From: CBDANW01 sp965197825 | GTDB taxonomy: Bacteria; Acidobacteriota; Vicinamibacteria; Marinacidobacterales; DATDRI01 | Direction: 5' to 3' | Length of the DNA stretch: 64,000 nt | Assembly (NCBI GenBank): GCA_965197825.1 | Contig: CBDANW010000003.1 | Location: 930,001 to 994,000 of the forward strand | Part shown: positions 53,867 through 62,625 of the stretch, one piece after another | Numbering within the stretch: the first letter of the stretch is position 1 | Layout of the letters: every line of letters begins with the position of its first letter | Translations under genes and position numbers: made by a program | The notes under the pieces: model-generated | Databases searched by the model: none | Told to the model about the DNA's origin: nothing | What the model saw: only the letters and a program-made list of their open reading frames with translations

Positions 53867-55375
53867 GTGGTTCGCATAAAAAACGAACACGACCTCGAAA
53901 CACTCCGCCAGATAGCTCTCCTCGTTGATAACGAGAACCAGCGCCTCGTCAATGAAAACGTTCGTCTGCGAGTGGAACTGGCGAGACTCCATGGTGTGCC
54001 GGAAACGGAGCAACTTGAACTGTCGGTTCTCAAGCAACTACAGGAAAAGCGAGAGAGCATTTTCCGCATCGACGAAAAGCGGACCCGGAAGAAAACGAAG
54101 GCTAAAAAGAACAAGAAGAAAGGGCACGGCCCGCGCGAACAGCCTCATCTTCCCGTGGTCGACAAAGTAATCGAACTCGCCGAGACAGAGAAAAAGTGCT
54201 CGGTGTGCGACGGCGAGATGGCGGGTCAATACGAGGAATCGGAAGTGGTGACGGTGGTGAAGCGGAGCTTCGTCATCGAACGGCATTTGCGGAAAAAGTA
54301 CCGCTGCCGATGTAACGCGAACGTCGTCACCGCACCGGCGGCGACGAAGCTTCAGCCCGGAGGCCGCTACTCGGTGGAGTTCGCGACCGAAGTGGCCATC
54401 AGCAAGTACCTGGACCATATGCCTCTCGAGCGCCAGGTTCGGATGATGCGCCGCGAAGGGCTAGATATCGACAGCCAGACGCTGTGGGACCAGCTGAACG
54501 TACTGGCACGTCATCTGAATCCGGTGTACGACGCTCTGGGAGAGAAGGTTTTGGAGTCACCCGTCATCCACGCCGACGAAACGCGGTGGCCTCTGATGGG
54601 CTCGATGAAGAAGTCGGCGGGCACGGTGTGGGGCGTTTCGAGTCCGGACATCGCGTACTACCGAATGCTGCCGACGAAATCGACGGAAGATGGCCAAAAG
54701 GTGCTGGGGACCTACTCCGGCATCGCGGTTGTGGACGGCTACGCGGTGTACGAGGTGCTAGCTCGAGCCGGTCCAGACGGCTACGCGGCTCGTGCCGGTC
54801 CACAGTTTCGTCTCGCCCACTGCTGGGCGCACGTGAAAAGAAAGTTCGACGAAGCCAGCGAGCACTACCCGCAAGCTTGCTCCGAAGTGCTTCGTTTGAT
54901 CGGAGAGCTGTACGAAGTCGAACGCGAGGTCCCGGGTCCGTTTCCCGGCGATGAAAAAGCTCAGAAACCGAGACTTCGTTTACGCAAGCAACGTTCGCAG
55001 CGGATCTTGAAAGCGATTCGGCAATGGGGCGAGAGCCAAAGAAGATTGCCGCGAAGCGACTTCGGCAAGGCGGTCCGCTACATGCTGGAGAGATGAGAGA
55101 CACTCACGCTGTTCGCCGAAAACCCTCTCGTCTGGCTTGACAACAATCACGCCGAGCGCGCCCTGAGGGAACCTGTCGTCGGTCGCAAAAATCACTACGG
55201 CAGTCGAACGAAACGCGGAACCGACGTCGCAGCGCTGTTCTACACCCTGTGCGAGACCGCGAAGCTTCAGAACGTCGACCCCAGGGCCTACATGCTCGAA
55301 GCGGCCTACGCCGCCATCAACCAGCCAGGAACCGTGTTACTCCCCGACGCCCTACGCGACAACTCCGCTGCGTAG
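53867..55375 (+). pseudogene. tnpC: IS66-family transposase TnpC (copy B3, nonsense mutation)
   Basis: Read from GTG 53867, it matches B2 with few changes and loss of three residues in the zinc-finger loop (CDGEMAGQ instead of CDGELGEMAGQ). TGA at 55094-55096 replaces the TGG of LERWETLTLF; the frame then continues to the normal end DALRDNSAA. The truncated protein would lack the last catalytic acid (DNNHAERAL). B2 could act in trans. Confidence 0.95.
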
Positions 55376-55434
55376 CTTCTCCTCCGAATCGCGACGTTCC
55401 AACCCGCTCCAGTGGGGCACGGCGAGGAGTTACG

Positions 55435-55702
55435 TTACTATTGGTACACGCCTTACAACAGCTTCTTCATATATCGACCCGTGGAGCGGCCCGGCGAGGG
55501 TGTTTCCGGCGGCAGGCTTATCAAGGGGCAGGGCTATGTGCGTGTGGACCGAAGCAGTAAGCCTGGCGGAGGGTCAGCGGCGGGGTCGTCGGGCTCCAAC
55601 ACGACGAGCTCGTCTGATTCTTCTGCGGGCAGTGCCAGCTCGGGCGGTTACTCCCGAGGCGACTCGCCTTCGTCGAGGACCGCTAAGCCGCGGGACCCTT
55701 AG
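55435..55702 (+). pseudogene. Unknown secreted-type protein, C-terminal fragment
   Basis: The frame reads YYWYTPYNSFFIYRPVERPG, GGRLIKGQGYVRVDRS and then a long Ser/Gly-rich low-complexity tail (GGSAAGSSGSNTTSSSDSSA, SGGYSRGDSPSSR). The N-terminus is lost at the IS66-B3 edge. The tail looks like a surface or envelope protein; I do not recognise the family. Confidence 0.5.
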
Positions 55703-55722
55703 GGGGCGTTCCCCAGTCAGAT

Positions 55723-56253
55723 CTAGTCCTGGCCCTTGCGGCTCTCGACGTAGTCCTTGACGACTGCTTCCAGAGCGGGACTGGCGAGCCCGCGGGCGAG
55801 CGCCTCTTCGAGACTTTGTTCCTCAGGAGCCTTGTCGAAGAGCGCGCGGTAGATGTACCACATCCCCCCCACACGGCCAGCTCGGCCGCAATGGATGAGA
55901 AGTGGCTTGTTCTCGGGATCGCTGACGACTCTCGAGAACTCGGCCACGTCGTCATCGGTGATCGCCGTCGAGGTGATGGGAATGTTGACGAAAGTCATGC
56001 CCTGCTCTTCGACCGCTTTCTTCTCGTCGAAGCTAATCTCGTCCGGGCTTCTGAGACTCAGAATGGTCTGGAACCCAGCTTCCTTTAGCTTGGCGAACAC
56101 GGGCTCGGGCGGTTGGCCGGCGAAAGCGATCTCTTCATCGGGCCGTGTGTAATTTGGTATCTCCTCGGCCAAGGGATCTTGCGCGTAGCCGCTCGTCGTC
56201 ATTACCGCGGCCACGAGCCCCATAGCGAACGCGGACGTCAGAATCGTTTTCAT
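55723..56253 (-). CDS. Exported dual-specificity-phosphatase-like protein (BLH family)
   Basis: A signal peptide (MKTILTSAFAMGLVAAVMTT..GYAQ) precedes a small PTP-like fold: EIAFAGQPPEPVFAKLKEAG, FQTILSLRSPDEISFDEK, FVNIPITSTAITDDDV and the P-loop LLIHCGRAGRVGGMWYIYR. The loop is C-x4-R, as in the beta-lactamase-hydrolase-like (BLH/DUF442) proteins, rather than the classic C-x5-R. Predicted role: periplasmic phosphatase or sulfur-related enzyme. ATG 56253 has AGGAGG upstream. Nine bases separate it from the PEGA gene on the same strand, so they are probably cotranscribed. Intact, 176 residues. Confidence 0.85.
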   Translation of the reverse strand: MKTILTSAFAMGLVAAVMTTSGYAQDPLAEEIPNYTRPDEEIAFAGQPPEPVFAKLKEAGFQTILSLRSPDEISFDEKKAVEEQGMTFVNIPITSTAITDDDVAEFSRVVSDPENKPLLIHCGRAGRVGGMWYIYRALFDKAPEEQSLEEALARGLASPALEAVVKDYVESRKGQD

Positions 56254-56262
56254 GGAGTCCTC

Positions 56263-57171
56263 CTAATCTTCGGCGAGCCTCTTCCTGGCCGCGTCGACGT
56301 TGCGATGAAAAACGAAGAGGGCCTCCGCGTTGCCGTCCTTCTCTTCGAAGTTGTAGTTCCTACCCTCGTGGACTTTGAAGTTGAGATTGTTGTCGGTGTA
56401 GTCGATCTCGAACGTCTCAAGCGTATTGAAAGGGGCGAAGAACGCGTCTTTGTGATCCGTTTGAAATTGGATGCCGTCCGGATTGGCCACGAGCCGGCCT
56501 TCGCAGGACCCAAAACCGTGCTTGTGAACGACGTCCACCGACTCCTGGAGCCTCACTTCTTTGAAGCGAACGTAGAGGTCACGCGCTTCGGTCTCGAGCT
56601 CCACGGTTTCCGCATACATGTCGTAGCCGTCGGCAGAGACGGTCAGGTCGTAGCTACCGGGCCCCAGGTCGTCGACGGTGAGGGGCGTCGTGCCGATGTA
56701 CCGCCGGTCGATGAAAACCGCCGCCCGCGGTACGTCGCTTTCGACACGGATCTGAACCGGGGCCGGCCGGAGGACGGCCTGGACTCGAGCTTCCCGGCCG
56801 CCGTTTATGTTGACCGACCGCTCGAATGTTTGAAAGCCCGCCGCCTCCACACGAACGCTGTGCCGACCGGTTGATACCTCCTCGCGCCGGACGGGCGCTT
56901 CCCCTACCACTTCCCCATCGAGGTAAACGGTCGCACCCGCGATATTGGCAGTCACTTCAAGGGAGCCCGTTAGCGGTTCGAATTCCGGTATGTCGGTGGT
57001 TGACCGAGGCGGTGACGTTGGGGCTGGCGTCGGCGCGGTGGCGGTTTCCGGAGCGTCGCGGGTGAAGTACCAGAAACCAACACACGCAAGCAGAAGGATT
57101 AGACCGATGACAACGTACTTGCCGGCAGAAGAGGACTCGCTCTGTGGTTTTTCCTCGTCAAACACGCTCAC
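56263..57171 (-). CDS. Membrane-anchored PEGA-domain protein
   Basis: One N-terminal helix (AGKYVVIGLILLLACVGFWYF), a Pro/Thr linker, then two PEGA domains: SLEVTANIAGATVYLDGEVV with GEAPVRREEVSTGRHSVRVE, and QIRVESDVPRAAVFIDRRYI with GTTPLTVDDLGPGSYDLTVS. The last 100 residues (HKHGFGSCEGRLVANPDGIQ, FEIDYTDNNLNFKVHEGRNY) look like a PH-like barrel fused behind. PEGA proteins are surface or envelope-associated. GTG 57171 start. Intact. Confidence 0.9.
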   Translation of the reverse strand: MSVFDEEKPQSESSSAGKYVVIGLILLLACVGFWYFTRDAPETATAPTPAPTSPPRSTTDIPEFEPLTGSLEVTANIAGATVYLDGEVVGEAPVRREEVSTGRHSVRVEAAGFQTFERSVNINGGREARVQAVLRPAPVQIRVESDVPRAAVFIDRRYIGTTPLTVDDLGPGSYDLTVSADGYDMYAETVELETEARDLYVRFKEVRLQESVDVVHKHGFGSCEGRLVANPDGIQFQTDHKDAFFAPFNTLETFEIDYTDNNLNFKVHEGRNYNFEEKDGNAEALFVFHRNVDAARKRLAED

Positions 57172-57231
57172 GTGCCTATTCTATACCAAGCCGGGAACGA
57201 GTCTATCCGCCCCGCTCCTTAATTAGTGCGC

Positions 57232-58481
57232 CTACTCAGGAAGCCCAGAGAGCCCGACGAGAGCCACCGCGATGCCCAGGACTCGACGGATGCCGCGCTC
57301 CCAATTGGTGGGGTCGAACGACTCCGACGTGGAGTGTGCACCGACGCCCTCCCCTCCCCCGCCGATCGTGATAGCGGGGATCCCCAGGCTGATGGGTAGA
57401 TTCGAGTCGGTGCTGCTTCGAACGAGCTGAACGTGTCGGGTGGCAAGCATATGGCGGGTCACAGCGACCGCGGTCTCGACGATGAGAGAGTCGCTAGGTG
57501 TCTCGCCAGAGGGCCGATCGCCGATGAGCTCTTTCTCGGCTTCAACCGGACCGGTCCGTCTTCGCGCACGGTTTTCTTCCTCGACACCTTGGTCCACGAA
57601 ACCTAGAAACTTCTGTTCCATCTGCCGCAGGCCCTCCACGTTCTCCCCACGTAGATCGATCTCCATCCATATTTCGTTGGGAATGGAGTTGATGGAGGTA
57701 CCGCCCCGACGACACCCACGCTGTAGCTTTGTCGAGGGGCCTGTGGGACATTGAGCTCGGCAAGCTTGGCGAGGGTTCGGGCCATGGCGAAAGCGGGATT
57801 AGGCGTCCCGAAGGCACTCCAGCTGTGCCCGCCCGGTCCGCGATACGTGATGCGGTAGCGACGGCTTGCCAATGCCTGATTGGTGACATTCTTGTCGTCG
57901 GTATGCCGTCGACGGAAACGAAGAGATCGACGCGCTTGCGAAGCTCGCTCTCGAGGAAGAGATGCTTCACACCGCGCAAATCCCCTTTCCCCTCCTCGCC
58001 CACCGCCCCCATGAAAATGATCGTGCCGTGGGTCTCGACCGCCGCTTCTTGGAGGGCCTTCAAGACCGTCAAGATGGTTACCAAACCGGCGCTGTTGTCC
58101 CCGACCCCGGGCGCTGACAGTTTGTTGCCATCCCGCTCCACGGTAGTCGCCGTGCCCGCGGGGAAGACGGTATCCAAGTGGGCGGACAGAATGAGCGTGG
58201 GACCATCAGCCGTTCCTTGCCGCTCCCCGTACACGTTGCCTTCCACGTCCTTCCAGACCTCGGTCAGACCGAGTCTTCGAAACCGTTCCATCATTGCGGC
58301 GGCTCGCTCATCTTCCTCGAAGGGTGGAGATGGGAATCTCGGTCAAGGTGATGAGCTCCTCGATGGACCAGGCCTTACTCTCGTGCACGATCTGCATCGC
58401 CTTCTCGACTTCGGGCGCGGTGAGAATGGCTCCCACGTCGGGAGTCGCCAGTACCGCCAGAACAAGAAGGATGTGGGGCAT
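57232..58481 (-). pseudogene. M20-family metallopeptidase, three frameshifts
   Basis: ATG 58481 starts MPHILLVLAVLATPDVGAIL; a shift near 58320 leads to PPFEEDERAAAMMERFRRLG, then the metal-binding motifs LILSAHLDTVFPAGT, GVGDNSAGLVTIL and FMGAVGEEGKGDLRGVKH. Shifts near 57870 and 57705 follow (YRGPGGHSWSAFGTPNPAFA, then NSIPNEIWMEIDLRGENVEG) to IGGGGEGVGAHSTSESFDP and the end. All five M20 ligand regions are recognisable, so the gene decayed recently or the assembly contains indels. The protein would be an exported aminoacylase or peptidase. Confidence 0.9.
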
Positions 58482-58483
58482 GA

Positions 58484-59022
58484 TTAACTACCGGAATCCG
58501 GCTTGCCGCTCACCACGATCAGGCACGCGGCGTCTCCCTTGGCGGTGCACTGAACCTCCTGACCGTCGACCTCGCAATCGAAGAGCGCTATCCCCACCCC
58601 GCGAAAGAGACCGAGCAACAGGTGGCACACCGGCTTCACCGACGGGCCGTACTCTTCGGCGAACGGAGATTCTTGGACCTTCACGACCAGCTCCATCATG
58701 TCCATGTTGATCATCTGGACCTGGATGGCTCCCCAACCCGACTCCCCAGCATGAAAGCCAGCGAGCTCAGGACCTGATCTTCCGAATAGGAAAACACTTC
58801 TTTTAGACGCCCGGCGAGAGTGACCCCTTCGTTTCGTGCCGCGTCGGCGAGGATCCGCTCCGCTTCGTCGGGTAAGACTTCTTCCAAAGATTTTTGGATT
58901 TCCGAGATCAATCCTGGCCTCAACAGTACGTAACGCAACCCCTGCAGGGAGAGCCTCCCTGCCTCGCCTTCGAACGACATGCCCTCGAGCAACTGGTTCA
59001 TTTTTTCTCCGCCGTTGGTCAT
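58484..59022 (-). pseudogene. V4R-domain protein (one frameshift)
   Basis: ATG 59022 overlaps the stop of the zinc-ribbon gene (ATGA). The frame reads MNQLLEGMSFEGEAGRLSLQ, YVLLRPGLISEIQKSLEEVL and YSEDQVLSSLAFMLG; near 58735 one base is lost or gained, and WGAIQVQMINMDMMELVVKV, SPFAEEYGPSVKPVCHLLLG, FDCEVDGQEVQCTAKGDAAC follow. The closing Cys-rich segment is the V4R (4-vinyl reductase) metal or small-molecule-binding end. A single indel could also be a sequencing error, in which case the 178-residue protein is functional. Confidence 0.8.
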
Positions 59023-59261
59023 CGTTTGGGGGGGCTGGGGGGTTTCGGGGGGGCTTGGGCTGGCATCCCGAAGGGCACGTCGTTCTTCTTCTTGCCGACG
59101 AAAGTATTGCACCGCGAGCACCGGTATTCGTAGAGCTCTCCATCGGGCAACACCAGCAGGAGCCGTTGCCGTACCGGGAGGGCGGCCCGGCACTGCGGGC
59201 AATAGAGACTCACGGCGTCGAACTCCTCGTAGCTGGAAGTGGGAGAGGAGGGATCTCGCAT
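59019..59261 (-). CDS. Small zinc-ribbon protein
   Basis: The 80-residue protein has two CxxC pairs (LYCPQCRAALPVRQRLLLVL and EYRCSRCNTFVGKKKND), a zinc ribbon, and a Pro-rich tail (PAQAPPKPPSPPKR). It is cotranscribed with the V4R gene (overlapping stop and start). The partner suggests a cytoplasmic regulatory role; function unknown. Intact, ATG 59261. Confidence 0.8.
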   Translation of the reverse strand: MRDPSSPTSSYEEFDAVSLYCPQCRAALPVRQRLLLVLPDGELYEYRCSRCNTFVGKKKNDVPFGMPAQAPPKPPSPPKR

Positions 59262-59279
59262 GGATTTCGGAGTATAGCC

Positions 59280-59348
59280 TAATTCGGGGACAGCTACTTA
59301 ATCTTGTAGTGTCATGCTTGGCTAGATTAAGTAGCTGTCCCCGAATTA
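59280..59348. repeat. REPIN-like palindrome 1
   Basis: Two exact 25-bp inverted arms (TAATTCGGGGACAGC.. / ..GCTGTCCCCGAATTA) enclose a 19-base loop. The arms are identical to those of the palindrome at 59868-59936. It lies in the gap between the zinc-ribbon and flavin reductase genes. Confidence 0.85.
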
Positions 59349-59352
59349 GCGA

Positions 59353-59853
59353 TCAGTCGCGTTTGTGAGTCTCTTCCCCCACTCCCCAGTAGCGGCGAGA
59401 GTAGAAGACGAGCGGGCGGTTTTCGTTGAGGACTTTTCCGCCTTGAACTTCCCCGACGAAGAGCGTGTGGCCGCCCTGCGCTACCTTGTCCGCGACCGTG
59501 CAGTCCAGGTATCCGAGGCAGCCCCCGATAAGCGGCGGCTGGCCCGACCGCTTCTCGTGGGAAACAGTGGCAAACTGCTCTTCGGAGCTCAGGTTGGGTG
59601 CCGCGAAGTGGTCGGAGATAGCGCCCTGCCCCTCCCCCAGTATGTTGACCGCGAACGAGCCGGCGGATTCGATCGCTCCGTGCGCCTTCGCTTCCTTCAT
59701 GATGCAGATCACCACCAGCGGAGGATCGAGGCTCACCGACATAAAGGAGCTCACGGTGATGCCGCGCTGCTCGCCGCCTTCGGGCGCCGCGGTCACGACG
59801 ACGACACCTTGAGGGAAGACCCGCATCACGGAGCGAAGCGCCTCGCCGTCCAT
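59353..59853 (-). CDS. Flavin reductase-family protein
   Basis: The 166-residue FMN-binding split-barrel protein starts MDGEALRSVMRVFPQGVVVV and includes TVSSFMSVSLDPPLVVICIM, SAGSFAVNILGEGQGAISDH, and the C-terminal GGHTLFVGEVQGGKVLNENR, LVFYSRRYWGVG. These are the conserved TSF.S.S.DPPLV and H.L..G.V motifs. It reduces FMN or supplies reduced flavin to a partner monooxygenase; no partner is visible. Intact; flanked by two identical REPIN-like palindromes. Confidence 0.93.
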   Translation of the reverse strand: MDGEALRSVMRVFPQGVVVVTAAPEGGEQRGITVSSFMSVSLDPPLVVICIMKEAKAHGAIESAGSFAVNILGEGQGAISDHFAAPNLSSEEQFATVSHEKRSGQPPLIGGCLGYLDCTVADKVAQGGHTLFVGEVQGGKVLNENRPLVFYSRRYWGVGEETHKRD

Positions 59854-59867
59854 TAGATCTCCTCACT

Positions 59868-59936
59868 TAATTCGGGGACAGCTACTTAATCTTGTAGTGA
59901 CGTGCCCGGCTAGATTAAGTAGCTGTCCCCGAATTA
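59868..59936. repeat. REPIN-like palindrome 2
   Basis: The same 25-bp arms and 19-base loop as palindrome 1. The loops share TGTAGT at one side and GGCT at the other but vary between, as expected of two independent insertions of one repeat type. It lies between the flavin reductase and OsmC genes. Confidence 0.85.
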
Positions 59937-59939
59937 GCA

Positions 59940-60371
59940 CTAGATCTCCTCGATCTCCGCCTTCCATTCCACCGCGATGCCGCGCTTCACACTGGTAGCC
60001 GCCGGGCACTTGTCTTCATGGGTGGCAAGCGCCCTCTCTGCGGCCTCGCGCTTGTCCTTTGGTACTTTGACACGATACCGCACACGAATATGGGTGATCA
60101 CCATGACGCCGTCGATGTCCTCGATGTCGCCTTCAACGTCGGCGGTGAGCTTGTCCGGAAAACTTGGAATCCCGCGCGCCTCCAGCGCGCCCCCGAGGGT
60201 GCCGGTTAGTCACCCACCCACGCTGGCCACGATGTGGTCCAGCGTCGCGGGGAGCTCCTCTTCGGCCTCGATGCCATAGAAATCTTTGATGTTCGTGTGC
60301 ACGCCAAATCGAAGGGGTGTTCCGAACTGCTCGATGTAGGCGCGACGGAGAGGGCCTTTACCGATCCTCAC
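59940..60371 (-). CDS. OsmC-family protein, probable selenoprotein (UGA at the catalytic Cys position)
   Basis: From GTG 60371 the frame reads MRIGKGPLRRAYIEQFGTPL, RFGVHTNIKDFYGIEAEEEL, PATLDHIVASVGG, then TGA (60212-60210), then LTGTLGGALEARGIPSFPDK, DIEDIDGVMVITHIRVRYRV, PKDKREAAERALATHEDKCP and ends AEIEEI at a TAG (59942-59940). OsmC/Ohr proteins have the peroxidatic Cys exactly before LTGTL (GGCLTGTL) and the second Cys in HEDKCPAATSV, present here. Reading UGA as Sec gives a full 143-residue OsmC. A hairpin follows the UGA at the expected spacing. OsmC reduces organic peroxides through this Cys pair. Alternative: nonsense mutation of TGC or TGT. Confidence 0.75.
60174..60190 (-). promoter_or_regulatory. 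SECIS-like hairpin downstream of the OsmC UGA
   Basis: In the transcript, GCGCGC-UGGAG-GCGCGC forms six GC pairs with a 5-nt loop having G at positions 2 and 3. The loop starts 26 nt after the UGA, inside the 16-37 nt window of bacterial SECIS elements. Such GC-rich hairpins are also common by chance in this genome. Confidence 0.5.
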
Positions 60372-60539
60372 GCGGGGAGGTATGGACGATCTTGGACATG
60401 TGGCCTGCCTTCCCTTCTGCCGAAGTTGGCTCCCACCGGCGGGCACATGTTAGCCCACTCCACGGGCAGCGGAGAAGCTTCTTTTCGGGAAAGGTGGTTT
60501 CGCCCGGGGTGTAGGTTAGCTCCGACGTTCAGCTTTCGG

Positions 60540-60692
60540 CACTGAGGGTCTGGGCAAGTCGGGAGACCACACGGGCCTCATATCGAATCCCTCAAACGTC
60601 AGTCGGGTCAGGGTGTCCCGGGCCAGATCGAGCACCCAGACGTCGTCTCCGCCCAGCCCATCCGTCACTGGTCGGGACACACCTCCGTATTC
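60540..60692 (-). pseudogene. PD40 propeller scrap
   Basis: The minus frame reads GGDDVWVLDLARDTLTRLTF and EGFDMRPVWSPD, one blade of the kinase-associated propeller seen at both ends of the window. Nothing else of the gene remains. Confidence 0.65.
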
Positions 60693-60698
60693 ACCTTC

Positions 60699-61116
60699 CT
60701 AGTAGTCAGGATCGGGTGGCGGTGCGCTTACGCCGACACGGATCGAGCCCTGCATTTGGTGACTACCCTGGTGGCTGCGGCAAAAGTAATTGAACGTCTG
60801 CCCCTCTTCTTGAGCACCGAAGGTACACTGGAAGGTGGCTCCATCCTGGCCGAAAACCAGCCCACTGTCCCAGGTTCCTTCCAGTTGCGTCGTCGTGTGG
60901 GTGCGGTCGTTGCCACGAAGAACCCAGCGGACTGTTTGCCCCGGATTGATAAGGATAGATTTGGGGCTGAACTGGAAGTCGAGAATCTCGACCGTCACCA
61001 CCTGCCCACCAGATGAGGAAGAAGACGTGGGCGAGGACCCGTCGCCACCGCCACTACAAGCGAAAGGGGCAAGGGCTAGAAATAGAGTTATTGAGATCTT
61101 GGTCCGTTTCAACAAT
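60699..61116 (-). CDS. Cupredoxin (plastocyanin-like) lipoprotein
   Basis: TTG 61116 (or the next TTG, 61113) begins a lipoprotein signal (LLKRTKISITLFLALAPFAC) and a Ser/Gly linker. The beta-sandwich reads VVTVEILDFQFSPKSILINP, QTVRWVLRGNDRTHTTTQLE and FQCTFGAQEEGQTFNYFCRS, HQGSHQMQGSIRVGV. The type 1 copper ligands Cys, His and Met are visible in YFCRSHQGSHQM, with the first His in THTT. It is an exported electron carrier or copper protein. GGAGG is six bases before TTG 61116 and partly inside a hairpin. Intact. Confidence 0.88.
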
Positions 61117-61146
61117 CTACACCTCCAAATATAAATGGTGTAGATT
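61116..61146 (-). promoter_or_regulatory. Hairpin overlapping the cupredoxin ribosome-binding site
   Basis: In the transcript ATCTACACC pairs with GGTGTAGAT across ATTTATATTTGGA. The last two Gs of the GGAGG site and the start-proximal bases lie in the stem, so initiation could be occluded. The 9-bp perfect repeat could equally be a DNA operator. Confidence 0.6.
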
Positions 61147-61322
61147 GCAACCTCCGTGCCCACATTCGCGAACCGGCCCCACCTCGTTAAGCCACGCCAA
61201 TGGTCGAGAATAGATGGTAAAACATGGCTCCGGATGGACAGGCTTACTATTTGCGTAAATGAGTTACGGAATTGGAAAGACGCGAGACTTCGTAATAGCT
61301 GCCCGGGGCGGTGAGAGTGATG
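61147..61322. other. Intergenic region
   Basis: No gene recognised; it lies upstream of the cupredoxin and past the end of the propeller pseudogene. Confidence 0.4.
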
Positions 61323-62625
61323 TCAATTGGTGGGTACGAGACGCTCGAGTTCCTGAAACCAGTTGAGGACGACATGGATTTGCGCGGGTCCCGAGCTCTC
61401 TTCGTCCCGAATCATCATGAACCGGCCGTCCGGGTGCGACATCGTACTGGGCTCTCCGACCCGCAACCCAAACGCAGCCTCCCGATATCCGCGTGTCGAA
61501 GAGGCCGACGGGAGCGCCGACCTCGAGCTCCCGTTCACCCCTCACGGGCACGGCCATTATCGTGAGGTCCGGGGCAATGTAGAAGAGCTCCGTGCCGTCA
61601 CCCGACCATCGAGGCTGAACACCCCCTCCGGTGGAGATCTGCCACTTCCCGACGGCCTCGGGGAAATTGGCGACGTAGACTTCGTTTCGTCCCGACTCAT
61701 CCGAGATGTACGCGATCCAGCGACCATCCGGAGACAGCTTCGCCTGATCCTCGACGAAACCAGCCTCCAGGAACGGGAAGGGCTCCCCCTCGTCCAGCAT
61801 CGGCAACACCCAGATATCCCGCGTTGGAAGGGATTTGACGTAAATGAGAAAGCGGCCGTCGGAGGACCAGTCAAAAGGACCATTGCTCACATCGGACGCG
61901 CGAAGCAGTTCGGCCGTTCCCGCGCCGCTGGCTGGTTTCTCGTAAAGCTGGAAGACGCCGCCGTCTCGGTTCGAGTTGAACACGATACGGCTCCCGTACT
62001 GGACTGGGCTCTCCGGTCGCCTCGATTCGGTCGGCGTCAAATGGCATGGCAAACAGCGTGGCCTCGCGGGCATAGAGCAAGTGACCCGAGGAGGCGTAGC
62101 GCGGATAGGTCCCGCCCCGGTGCAGGACTTTCCTCTCGCCCGTCTCGAGGAGAACCGCTTCGATGGTCGCGTCGTCGAACGACTCGCCTTGCGCCCCCAC
62201 CATGAAAAGCACCGCCTTCCCATTCGGTAGAAACCACGGCCACCGGTGGGTTGCCTCGCCTTCTCTCAAGGTCGTGAGCTCCACCGGGGTCCTGCCGGAA
62301 GCGAGCACACGATAGAGCCCGGTCCTATTGGTCGCATAAACGATCGTATCGTCGGGTCTCCAGGTGCCGCCGAGGGTGCCCGAGACCTCCGCAATGGTTA
62401 GTGCCGCGCCACCACTGACCGACACCTTTTCCAAAGCACCGCGGGCGAAAAACGCCAGCCACTGACCGTCGGGCGAAAAGAAAGGGAGGCGGGCGTTTTC
62501 GGTTCCGCTGAGCGGTGTGGCTTCCAGGCTGTCGATGGGCCGGATGAAGAGCTGAGGACTCCCTTCGGATGTCCGCCCCACGAAGGCTGGATCCGTCCCG
62601 CTTCCCGTGGAAATAAGAATGGCGT
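61323..62625 (-). pseudogene. PD40 propeller part of a Ser/Thr kinase-type protein, decayed
   Basis: Starting at the IS256-B edge the frame reads AILISTGSGTDPAFVGRTSE, FFSPDGQWLAFFARGALEKV, LYAREATLFAMPFDADRIEA and TGEPSP. A deletion near 62010 joins QYGSRIVFNSNRDGGVFQLY, IWVLPMLDEGEPFPFLEAGF and WIAYISDESGRNEVYVANFP. A shift near 61500 gives REAAFGLRVGEPSTMSHPDG and the end VVLNWFQELERLVPTN, which matches the ending of the first gene of the window (VLNWFEELKSLVPTN). The kinase domain is missing. Confidence 0.88.

Larger units (their letters stand above)
53052..55434 (+). mobile_element. IS66-family element, type B copy 3
   Basis: Ends GTAACTCCTCGCCGTG at both sides (inverted), tnpA-tnpB-tnpC reading rightwards. 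It is nearly identical to B2 in inverted orientation; differences include loss of three codons in tnpC and a nonsense mutation. The left flank pairs with B2's tnpC-side flank, not with its own right flank. Confidence 0.95.

Noticed and set aside
55094..55096. UGA in tnpC of IS66-B3 as recoding
   Set aside because: The sister copy B2 has TGG at the same codon; a plain G-to-A mutation.
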